DNA of 64,000 nt from Streptomyces yatensis (GTDB taxonomy: Bacteria; Actinomycetota; Actinomycetes; Streptomycetales; Streptomycetaceae): NCBI RefSeq assembly GCF_018069625.1, contig NZ_CP072941.1, forward strand, positions 9,610,001-9,674,000. The letters are read 5' to 3'. Each line of letters opens with the position of its first letter. The stretch's first letter is position 1. The translations under genes were made by a program, and so were the position numbers. A model generated the notes under the pieces. That model did no database searches and had not been told where the DNA came from. It worked only from the letters and a program-made list of their open reading frames with translations. Shown here piece by piece: positions 45,115 through 51,808 of this stretch.

Positions 45115-46023
45115 TCACCACTCGGCGCGGCGCCAGGCGATGGTGGCGGTGGCTCCCTCCCCTCCCGACGCCGCGCGGAAGGACAGCTGCGAGGTCCCGG
45201 ACGGCAGGGTGAACGACTCCTCCGGGGCGCTGCCCGGTGTGGCGGTGTGGCGGCGCGACGCGGTGCCGTTGAACATCACGGTCCCCTCGGCGGTGTCGAC
45301 GACCATTTCGTCGTCCGGAGCGAGGGTGATCGCGTACTCCAGCCAGTCGCCGCTGGTCCGGTTGGCCAGCCGCGGCCGGGTGCACGGGCCGGTGAAGGTG
45401 ATCACCGGATGGGCGGGTGCGCTGCCGTTGTTCTCCACCGCGAGATCGCCGGTGGAACCGGGCGCGCCCCAGGCCAGCGGCCAGCTGAGCGGCCAGGTCA
45501 GCCCCGCCTCCGGCTGCGGGAGCCCGGCGGTGTCCCGCCGCCCCACCGCCTCGTAGCGGCGTGGATCGCTCGCCTTCCACTGGAGCGTCATCTTGGCGAG
45601 GCGGCTCGCGGCGAACTGCCGGTCGGTGGGGACCACGCGCTGGGTGACCCGGGCCCGTACGGCCAGCGTCTCGCCGTGCAGGCGTACGGCCAGCCACTCC
45701 TCCTCGTCGCGTACGGCGGTGGCGGCACGCAGCGTGCGCAGCGCGTTCCGCACGCCCTCCGGCCCGGCGTCCGGGTCGGGGGCGAACCACACCTGCGCGG
45801 TGACCGTACGGGCCTGCGCCCACTGTGAGCCGGGCCAGCCGCCGTGCCCGACGGGGCGGTCCGCGTCGGAGGTGTCCAGCGCGGGCAACTCCTCCCAGCC
45901 GGTGAGCCCTTCGGCGGCGATCCAGTAGTCGGTGCCGGGGCCCATCAGCAGCCCGGCCCACTGCACCTGTCCATCGGTGGTGATGAGCGGCCCCGGCTCG
46001 GTGGCGGTGGTCTCGTCCGCCAT
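45115..46023 (-). CDS. distal-tail (Dit)-like protein
   Basis: Protein of 302 residues placed directly after the tape measure, where siphoviruses encode the distal tail protein. A GTDYWIAAEGLTGWEELPALD start is followed by DxxRPxGHGGW-like and WAQARTVTAQVWF strands near residues 57-82 and a C-terminal galectin-like beta-sandwich (DLAVENNGSAPAHPVITFTGP near residues 192-212). Expected role: the ring that joins tail tube and tip. The start lies 1 bp after the tape-measure stop, so translational coupling is likely. Confidence 0.7.
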   Translation of the reverse strand: MADETTATEPGPLITTDGQVQWAGLLMGPGTDYWIAAEGLTGWEELPALDTSDADRPVGHGGWPGSQWAQARTVTAQVWFAPDPDAGPEGVRNALRTLRAATAVRDEEEWLAVRLHGETLAVRARVTQRVVPTDRQFAASRLAKMTLQWKASDPRRYEAVGRRDTAGLPQPEAGLTWPLSWPLAWGAPGSTGDLAVENNGSAPAHPVITFTGPCTRPRLANRTSGDWLEYAITLAPDDEMVVDTAEGTVMFNGTASRRHTATPGSAPEESFTLPSGTSQLSFRAASGGEGATATIAWRRAEW

Positions 46024-46024
46024 G

Positions 46025-47182
46025 TCACCCCCTCGCCTTCATCAGGAACATCAGATCCTCGGCGGTCTGCCGGGCGCTGCCGCCCGGGGCTTCGTGGTAG
46101 TGCTCGATGACGAATCCGCCACCCGGCCCGCCGGATCCCGCGAGGGCGGCCGTGGGCCCGGTGCGGGTGAGCAGGGTGCTCAGCCGGTTCAGCGGCAGCA
46201 CGGCCTCCGCCTGCCCGCCCTCGGCGAGCAGCGCGAGCGTGCCGCCGGGGCGCGGCAGCACGATGCCGCCCTGGGCGAGCGTGGGAATGGTGGGGATGTT
46301 CACCCCGAACGACTGGCCGCCGATCCCGGGCACCCATGAGGGCACCGAGACCTTGACCCGGTTCAGCGCGCCGATCGCCCGGTTGACCAGCCCGATCACC
46401 CCGTTGAGCGGCCCGCGCACGGCCCCGAGTACGGCGCTGAAGGCGCCCCGGACGATGCCGGCCAGCCCGTTGAAGGCGCGCTGGATGCCGTTGCGGGCGG
46501 AGCGGAAGGCGCCCGGGATCCGCTCCGAGAAGAAGGACAGCAGGGGCCGGACCACGGCCATGATGGCGTGGATGACCGTGGTGATGATGGCCTTGTAGAT
46601 GTTGAAGTACGTCTTCACCACGGTCCAGATGACCTTCAGCACGACCGTGAACGCCGTCTTGATGCCGTTCCAGGTCGTCTGCACCACTTGTTTCGCCACG
46701 CGCATGGTGGAGCCGATGACCTGGCCGATGATCCTGAAGGCGGCCTGGACGATGCGCTGGACGGTCTTGGACTGCATGGCCATGTCGACGAGCTTCATGA
46801 TCAGCGGCATGAGCAGCGCCATGATGGCACCGAACACGTTTGACTTCATGGCGGTGTTCAGGCCCTTCTGGGCCGTGGTCACCCCCTGGAGCCCCGTCCT
46901 CATCCGCCCCATCAGACCACCCCCGGTCGCCGCGCTGCGGCCGGCGGTGGTCATGGAGCGGCCGCTCTTGGCCACGCTGCGTTCGGCGGCGTTGGCTTCC
47001 CGCTGGAGGGTGCGCATCGAGTTGGCCGACTTGTCCACGTCGCCCTTGATACGGCCGACGGCTGAGCCCGCCTGCGTCGCGGTACGGGCGAACTTGGAGA
47101 CGCTGGTATCGGTCTGGCCCACGGAGCTGCGCAGGCCGCGGAAGCCGGAGACGGATCGGTTGAGCGCTTGCAACAGCGACAT
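46025..47182 (-). CDS. short tape-measure-like protein
   Basis: Protein of 385 residues. An N-terminal amphipathic helical region (about 1-110) is followed by long hydrophobic and amphipathic helices (about 114-225, e.g. IMALLMPLIMKLVDMAM, ITTVIHAIMAVV) and a Gly-rich C-terminus with ALLAEGGQAEAVLPLNRL, the AEGGxPEAV-like motif seen at the end of many actinophage tape measures. It is far shorter than usual for phage tape measures (often over 800 residues). At about 0.15 nm per residue it would set a tail of roughly 55-60 nm, or somewhat longer if the upstream coiled-coil protein contributes. Confidence 0.72.
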   Translation of the reverse strand: MSLLQALNRSVSGFRGLRSSVGQTDTSVSKFARTATQAGSAVGRIKGDVDKSANSMRTLQREANAAERSVAKSGRSMTTAGRSAATGGGLMGRMRTGLQGVTTAQKGLNTAMKSNVFGAIMALLMPLIMKLVDMAMQSKTVQRIVQAAFRIIGQVIGSTMRVAKQVVQTTWNGIKTAFTVVLKVIWTVVKTYFNIYKAIITTVIHAIMAVVRPLLSFFSERIPGAFRSARNGIQRAFNGLAGIVRGAFSAVLGAVRGPLNGVIGLVNRAIGALNRVKVSVPSWVPGIGGQSFGVNIPTIPTLAQGGIVLPRPGGTLALLAEGGQAEAVLPLNRLSTLLTRTGPTAALAGSGGPGGGFVIEHYHEAPGGSARQTAEDLMFLMKARG

Positions 47183-47202
47183 CGGTCACCTTCCCGGCTC
47201 CG

Positions 47203-47880
47203 TCATTCAAGAGCCTGTGCGAGTCGGCTGATTCGTCCTTCCAACGCCCGGATAGCCTGTTCGGCCTCGCGGATGTTGCGCACATCCACGGCTCTCTCCT
47301 GGCCGGTTGGTCTCCCTGCCGCCGCCGCGGCGTTGCGCTGGCTCCCCCGGGAACGTTGGGCTTGCGATTCGGCGTGTTCCGCCTTCTCCTCGGCGTGCCT
47401 GGCTTTCTGGGCCGCGGCGCGGGCCTCATCGGCGGCGGCCTCGGCCTTGCTACCGGCACGTTCCGCGGCTTGCTTCGCACCGGTCACGGCTGTCTCGGTG
47501 GCGGACTTGGCGGCGGTGAACTCCGTCCGGACGCGGAGGATCGTACGGGCCAGTGAGGTACGCGTCGCCGCCACCCGCTGCTCCACGGCGGTGATGGATG
47601 CCTTGAGGGTCTCCGGGTTCAGACCGCGTCTCTTGTCGAGGATTTCCTGCAAGTCGAACACGGTCTTTTCGGCGTTGAACAGCTTGAAGCCAAAGGAGGC
47701 CCCCACTCCCTCGGCTTTGACGAGGCTGGTCTCCCCCTTCGCGGCGGCTGTTTGGACGAAGTCTTTCGCAGCCTGTGTAGCGTCCTTGACGATCTTCTGT
47801 GCGGCTCCCTGAATGACCGCGTGTACCTTGCGGTCGATCTCTTGATTCAGCCAGTGCAGCGGTTCGTCGGGTCCGGCCAC
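47203..47880 (-). CDS. coiled-coil protein of tail module
   Basis: Protein of 225 residues, almost wholly helical. Residues about 90-180 are heptad-like and Ala/Glu/Lys/Arg-rich (EFTAAKSATETAVTGAKQAAE, EEKAEHAESQAQR), giving a long coiled coil. A second short helix ends the protein (AEQAIRALEGRISRLAQALE). The GTG start follows GAGGAGGG. It sits between the chaperone pair and the tape measure, where the N-terminal half of a tape measure is normally found, so it may be a detached tape-measure segment. No homologue was recognised. Confidence 0.6.
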   Translation of the reverse strand: MAGPDEPLHWLNQEIDRKVHAVIQGAAQKIVKDATQAAKDFVQTAAAKGETSLVKAEGVGASFGFKLFNAEKTVFDLQEILDKRRGLNPETLKASITAVEQRVAATRTSLARTILRVRTEFTAAKSATETAVTGAKQAAERAGSKAEAAADEARAAAQKARHAEEKAEHAESQAQRSRGSQRNAAAAAGRPTGQERAVDVRNIREAEQAIRALEGRISRLAQALE

Positions 47881-47907
47881 TTGCCCTCCTCTCAGCCCGA
47901 GAACGCC

Positions 47908-48318
47908 TTATCCGAAGAACCGCGCCAACTCCGCCGCCGTCGGCGCATGGCCGTCGGTGGCTCGGTCGGCGGGCGGGCCGTCGGACATATCGGTTGCCCC
48001 CGGGCGGGGTACCGGTAGCGGTGCCTCCGGTGGGTCCGCGTATTCGTCCCGGTTGGCCGACGCGAACATCCAGTTGGCGATCGCCAAGTGGTCCACGACC
48101 GCCGCCAGCAGATGGGCCGTCAGCCCCCACTCCGCGGCCTCGCCCTCCCGCGCCCGTACGAACGCCGAGTCCGGCGGAAGGTGGCGTACCAGGACCGCCA
48201 GGCGCCGCGAGGACAGCGTCTCGTGGTGCCAGTCGAGCAGGTCGACGCCGTAGTACCGCAGCAGATCGGCCTCCAGCGCCTCGGCGTGCTCCTCAACGAG
48301 CGCGCCGAGGCTCAGCCT
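47908..48318 (-). CDS. tail-assembly chaperone, frameshift extension (T part)
   Basis: This frame of 136 codons after the slip has no usable ATG, GTG or TTG start near its beginning and overlaps the end of the upstream 96-residue gene. It lies in the -1 frame relative to it. The joined product (about 231 residues) would continue ERLSLGALVEEHAEALEADLL after the first 95 residues. Features: a helical DLLRYYGVDLLDWHHETLSSRRLAVLV segment and LTAHLLAAVVDHLAIANWMF, typical of actinophage chaperone GT-extensions, which bind the tape measure. Position between major tail protein and tape measure fits exactly. Confidence 0.72.
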   Translation of the reverse strand, partial: RLSLGALVEEHAEALEADLLRYYGVDLLDWHHETLSSRRLAVLVRHLPPDSAFVRAREGEAAEWGLTAHLLAAVVDHLAIANWMFASANRDEYADPPEAPLPVPRPGATDMSDGPPADRATDGHAPTAAELARFFG

Positions 48319-48602
48319 TCCCCCACGCCGAGCCCGGTGTCCTGGCCGTACGCCTCGAGGATGGCGGCGATGTCCTGCACGCTCACCTCGTGTTGGCACA
48401 GCCGCTGGTAGCTCTCCTCGCCCATGAGGAGGGCGAGCAGCCCGTCCAGGTCGTTGTCCTTCAGCTCGGCCAGTGCGTGCGCCGAGCGGCGGGGGATCTC
48501 GGTGGGCAGGGAGAACGTCTCCCCGTCCACCTCGAAGTCCCAGGTCAGGCCCAGCGCCTCCAGGCGCTGGGCGCGGGCGGCGTTGACGTTGAACGCAGGC
48601 AT
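48312..48602 (-). CDS. tail-assembly chaperone, short form (G part)
   Basis: Protein of 96 residues downstream of the major tail protein gene. A beta-rich start (LGLTWDFEVDGETFSLPTEIP near residues 18-38) is followed by helices (AHALAELKDNDLDGLLALLMGEESYQRL), matching the composition of siphovirus G proteins. The coding sequence ends just after a GGGGGAA run (48324 to 48318 on this strand) where a -1 shift would extend it. The short form is expected to be the major product and the fusion a minor one. Confidence 0.75.
   Translation of the reverse strand: MPAFNVNAARAQRLEALGLTWDFEVDGETFSLPTEIPRRSAHALAELKDNDLDGLLALLMGEESYQRLCQHEVSVQDIAAILEAYGQDTGLGVGEG
48318..48324 (-). other. candidate -1 frameshift slippery site
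   Basis: On the minus strand the zero frame reads GTG GGG GAA GGC TGA. The heptamer G GGG GAA allows re-pairing of the P-site Gly tRNA on GGG and the A-site Glu tRNA on GGA (one G-U pair). The -1 frame is open for 136 further codons. It lies 3 codons before the stop. Confidence 0.65.
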
Positions 48603-48641
48603 GGCGGCGGCTCCTTCGCGATCGGCGTGGCGGGGAGGGGG

Positions 48642-49217
48642 TCAGGATCCGGCGAACGCCGGGTCGTTCATCAGCCAGGTGGCCAGCGGGGTGTCGTTGT
48701 CGACGGCCAGTGCCGTGAAGGTGACCCCGAGCCGGACCGCGGCCGTGCGGGTGAGCTGGAGCTCCTCGGTCTCGGTGACCTGGCCGCGGCGCAGGATGAA
48801 CCGGTACTTGATGACATCGCCGTCCGCGAACTCCACGCCCAGCATCCGCTCGTCCTTCTTCGGCTCGGCGGCGAGTTCGTAGCGGTACACCTTGGACTCG
48901 GCCTCCGTCTCCGTCACCACGGCGCCGCCGAAGAAGAACGGCAGGGTGTCCTCGTTGAGCTGGAGCAGCTGGAACTTCACGGTGAGGTCGCGGTCGGAGT
49001 AGACGAAGCGGGCCGGGCTGACCGACTGCCAGGTGTCCACCGGGTCGATCTTGTCCTTCTTGTTGAACTTGATGCCGTCGGTGGTGGTGTACCCGAGGTC
49101 CTTCCAGCCCGTCGCCCAGGCTGTGGAGACATCGGCCGGGACGGCGGTGCCGAGCGGGGCGGTCAGGATGCGGCCGGTCCCCGCGACACGGATCTCATTG
49201 GGGTTCATTCCGGGCAT
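48642..49217 (-). CDS. major tail (tube) protein
   Basis: Protein of 191 residues with the layout of actinophage siphovirus tail-tube subunits: MNPNEIRVAGTGRILTAPLGTAVPADVS start, GWKDLGYTTTDGIKFNKKDKIDPV near residues 37-60 and a long alternating beta region, ending in DNDTPLATWLMNDPAF. The DLGYTTxDGI motif is typical of actinobacterial tube proteins. ATG 49217 has AAGGAG with 7-bp spacing. It is encoded directly before the chaperone pair, as in siphoviruses. Confidence 0.82.
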   Translation of the reverse strand: MPGMNPNEIRVAGTGRILTAPLGTAVPADVSTAWATGWKDLGYTTTDGIKFNKKDKIDPVDTWQSVSPARFVYSDRDLTVKFQLLQLNEDTLPFFFGGAVVTETEAESKVYRYELAAEPKKDERMLGVEFADGDVIKYRFILRRGQVTETEELQLTRTAAVRLGVTFTALAVDNDTPLATWLMNDPAFAGS

Positions 49218-49271
49218 GCGATAGCTCCTTGTGGCGTGGTGATGAGGGCGGACGGTCGGCTGGTGGGTGGC

Positions 49272-49679
49272 CTACGCCGGGCGGATGGAGAGCCGGGCCG
49301 TGGACAGATAGCGGCTGGCCGCGGCGTGCTGGTAGTCGGGCAGCCACCGGGGGCCGTCCACTTCGGAGACATCGGTGACACAGGCGGTGCCGAACGTGGT
49401 GCCGCGCACGGTGAACAGCGCGGTCCGGGCGGCCGTGGCGACGGTGTGGGCCGTGGGCTTGTCCGGGCCGTATACCTCGAGGTCGACCAGCGGCTGGTCC
49501 AGATGGATGTCCTCGACCCAGACGCCACCCGCCCGGGAGACCAGCACGGCCTTCTGCGTTCCGTCGAAGTCCGGCGGGGTCCGGTTGTCCACGAGTACCC
49601 CGGCCAGTTCGGGGCGGTTCTTCAGATGCTCGACGACGAGGCGTTCGACGTCGGGAAAGATCACCAAGGGCTCGGTCAT
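49272..49679 (-). CDS. tail-completion/terminator-like protein
   Basis: Protein of 135 residues located just before the major tail protein, the position of the tail terminator in siphoviruses. It begins LVIFPDVERLVVEHLKNRPELAGV, a helix often found in tail terminator/DUF3168-like proteins, then beta strands (WVEDIHLDQPLVDLEVYG) and ends in ARLSIRP. ATG 49679 follows AAGGAG. Role assigned by position and fold pattern only: it would cap the tube end. Confidence 0.62.
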   Translation of the reverse strand: MTEPLVIFPDVERLVVEHLKNRPELAGVLVDNRTPPDFDGTQKAVLVSRAGGVWVEDIHLDQPLVDLEVYGPDKPTAHTVATAARTALFTVRGTTFGTACVTDVSEVDGPRWLPDYQHAAASRYLSTARLSIRPA

Positions 49680-49844
49680 GCGCGCACTCCTTGCTGTGGT
49701 CAGGGGCTGCGCACAGCGAAAAGCGGCGGGGCCGTGGCCCTCCAGGGGGCACAGCTCCGCCGCTGGCACCAAGTGTGATGCACCGGAAGCCCATTGACAA
49801 CCACTTGTCGTCACTTATGCCGAGATGACCATGGGCCCCGCAGG

Positions 49845-50042
49845 TCACGTACGTCGTCGTGTGGCCCGCTCGGCCGCGAACACATCCTCCAGTCGATAGA
49901 GGAACGCCTTGCCCTGGCGCCCCGCGGGCCGCATATGCTTCAACTGCACCCACTTGCGGATGGTGGCCGGGGTGACACCCACCTCCACGGCGGCCACGGC
50001 GGCGGTCAGCAACGGATACTCGGGCGCCGGTGTGGTCCTCAT
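49845..50042 (-). CDS. small MerR/excisionase-like helix-turn-helix protein
   Basis: Protein of 65 residues. PLLTAAVAAVEVGVTPATIRKWVQLKHM (about residues 10-37) is a winged HTH of the MerR/excisionase type, followed by GRQGKAFLYRLEDVFAAERAT, the wing. The ATG overlaps the stop of the Cys-rich gene (ATGA). Its place at the head of the tail transcript suggests local control of the module. Confidence 0.75.
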   Translation of the reverse strand: MRTTPAPEYPLLTAAVAAVEVGVTPATIRKWVQLKHMRPAGRQGKAFLYRLEDVFAAERATRRRT

Positions 50043-50707
50043 CGGCTCACCGCCACGACGGTGGAACCCTCGTCCAGGGCGGCGGTGATCTCCTCCAGGG
50101 TGAGCGCGCCGCCGGCGGCCAGCTCCGCCCACTCGCCCTCCGGCCAGGAGTGCCGATGCGCCCGGTCCGCGTGGCAGCCGCACGCGGTGTGCGGGCAGCG
50201 GCAGCCGGGGTTGATGCACAGCACCGCCCGGCGCAGCGGAAAGGCCCGCAGCGAGACCGAGGCGCACAGCGGGCACCGGCCGCTCAGCCGGACCACGGGC
50301 TCGGCGTCCCCGAGCGCGCCCGCGCAGCGCCGCGCCATTCCGCTGATCTCGCCCAGCAGATGGCGCATCAGCAACGGGTCGGCCTCGACCCGTTCCAGCA
50401 GCCCCGCGAGACGGGCCAGTCTGACCTCGACCGTGCCCCTGCCCGTGGGCGGCAGCCCGAGCCGGTCGTGGACGGCCTCCTCCAGTTCCACGACGCCGTC
50501 GGTGATGTCGCGTACGGTGTCGGAGACCCGCAGGCGCAACGGCTCCGAGGGCCCGCGGCGGTCGGTGCCTCCCCGCGGCCGGCCGAGGCCGGGGCGGTGC
50601 GGGGAGGGCGTCAACTCCGCCTGGAGCTCGGGGAACTGCCGTATCAGGACGGTGATCCAGTGGCTCGCTCTGATGCGGTCGGGATGCGCGAGTGCGTCAT
50701 TGCTCAA
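50039..50707 (-). CDS. cysteine-rich hypothetical protein at head of tail module
   Basis: Protein of 222 residues. The N-terminal 130 residues are helical (DALAHPDRIRASHWITVLIRQF; LARLAGLLERVEADPLLMRHLL). Residues about 145-180 carry CPLC, CINPGCRCPHTACGC, a Cys/His-rich cluster suited to zinc binding. It overlaps the HTH gene by 4 bp. Such zinc proteins next to small HTH genes occur in actinophage and tail-like regions; the function is not known to me. Confidence 0.65.
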   Translation of the reverse strand: MSNDALAHPDRIRASHWITVLIRQFPELQAELTPSPHRPGLGRPRGGTDRRGPSEPLRLRVSDTVRDITDGVVELEEAVHDRLGLPPTGRGTVEVRLARLAGLLERVEADPLLMRHLLGEISGMARRCAGALGDAEPVVRLSGRCPLCASVSLRAFPLRRAVLCINPGCRCPHTACGCHADRAHRHSWPEGEWAELAAGGALTLEEITAALDEGSTVVAVSR

Positions 50708-50843
50708 CAGAACCCCCCAGGTCGTCTGCTTCTTCGCTCCCTAGGGACCCCGGGTCCACGCGGAACGGTTCCCACCGGAAGGGCGCGCGGAAGCGGGGAT
50801 CAGGGGCGCCGGAGCAGGCGTCGGGAAGGCGCCGCGGTGGGCG

Positions 50844-51638
50844 TCAGGGGAGGATCGAGTCGACGTAGCCGCCGTCGGCGCGCACGGCTCCGCCGGTGGT
50901 CGCCGAGGCGAAGGTGGAGCTCAGGTAGACCGCCATGTTGGCGATCTCCTCGGGCTCGATCAGCCGCTGGATGAGCGACTGCGGCCGGTACTTGGCCATG
51001 AACTCCCGCTGGGCCTGCTCCCAGGGCAGCTCCGGGTCCACCAGCTCGTACACGAAGTCCTCGACGCCGCCGGTGTGGGTCGGCCCGGCGATCAGCGAGT
51101 TGACGGTGACGCCCGTACCGGCGGCCTCCTTGGCGAAGCCACGGGTGACCGCGAGCAGCGCGGTCTTCGACATCCCGTAGTGGATCATCTCGGCCGGGAT
51201 GACGACGGCGGAGTCGCTGGCCACGTTCAGGATCCGGCCCCATGCGCGGTCCTTCATCCCGGGCAGCAGGCTCCGGATCATCCGGACGGAGGCCAGGACG
51301 TTCACCTCGAAATAGCGCCGCCACTCGTCGTCGCTGATCTCCAGCGCCGGAGTGGCCCCGAAGATGCCGAGGTTGTTGACCAGGACATCGACGTCCGGCA
51401 CGGCGCCGGTGACCTCACGGGCGCCGTCATCGGACGTGATGTCGCCGGGGGCGGAGACGAACGAGCCGCCCTCCGTGTCCTCCTCCAGCTTCTGGATGGC
51501 GGCCTCGACGGACTCCTGCCGGCGCCCGTTGACGGCGACACGGGCGCCCGCCCGCGCCAGCCCGGCGGCGATGGCGAATCCGATGCCCTGCGTGGAGCCG
51601 GTGACCAGGGCGGTCTTACCGGAAAGGTCGATCTGCAC
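50844..51638 (-). CDS. SDR family oxidoreductase
   Basis: Short-chain dehydrogenase/reductase of 264 residues, classical type. The cofactor motif is TGSTQGIG at residues 14-21, NNLG lies near residue 90, the catalytic Ser is in VASDSAVV near residue 140, and Tyr/Lys are in HYGMSK near residues 153-158. Arg at the end of the second strand (VNGRRQES) favours NADP. The start is GTG 51638 after AAGGAG. A WNNLG-like signature fits broad-specificity alcohol/ketone reductases. The gene is alone; its promoter lies in the repeat-bearing gap with the beta-glucosidase 3' side. Confidence 0.88.
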   Translation of the reverse strand: MQIDLSGKTALVTGSTQGIGFAIAAGLARAGARVAVNGRRQESVEAAIQKLEEDTEGGSFVSAPGDITSDDGAREVTGAVPDVDVLVNNLGIFGATPALEISDDEWRRYFEVNVLASVRMIRSLLPGMKDRAWGRILNVASDSAVVIPAEMIHYGMSKTALLAVTRGFAKEAAGTGVTVNSLIAGPTHTGGVEDFVYELVDPELPWEQAQREFMAKYRPQSLIQRLIEPEEIANMAVYLSSTFASATTGGAVRADGGYVDSILP

Positions 51639-51667
51639 GGAGCTCCTTCGTCGATGCCTGATTACTT

Positions 51668-51691
51668 GCGTGCGCCTTTAGTTGCACACGC
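51668..51691. promoter_or_regulatory. imperfect inverted repeat upstream of SDR gene
   Basis: GCGTGCGC (51668-51675) and GCACACGC (51684-51691) are inverted with one mismatch and 8 bp between, just upstream of the SDR start. A TAGTAT element on the same strand as the gene lies close by. A repressor site is possible. Confidence 0.3.
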
Positions 51692-51730
51692 GCCATACTA
51701 GCGTAGCCCGCTGCGACGACGGCCGTGGCC

Positions 51731-51808
51731 GCTCAGGACCCATGACGGACCTCGATGCTCAGGACCCATGGCGGACCTCGACGCTCAGGACCCATGGCGG
51801 ACCTCGAT
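51731..51808. repeat. three tandem 26-bp units at the 3' end of the beta-glucosidase gene
   Basis: Units start at 51731, 51757 and 51783 and are identical except for one or two bases. The unit at 51783-51808 contains the last codons and stop of the beta-glucosidase. The other two lie just beyond the stop and each repeats that stop. Confidence 0.93.

Noticed and set aside
47908..48399. Independent gene starting upstream at the frame's first ATG
   Set aside because: The first 27 residues are Arg/Gly-rich shadow sequence over the short chaperone gene; frameshift extension fits better.
42697..50707. Complete prophage
   Set aside because: No integrase, terminase, portal, capsid, lysis or replication gene in the window; only tail functions are present.
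42697..50707. Contractile injection system
   Set aside because: No sheath, baseplate spike or AAA ATPase gene; gene order matches a non-contractile tail.
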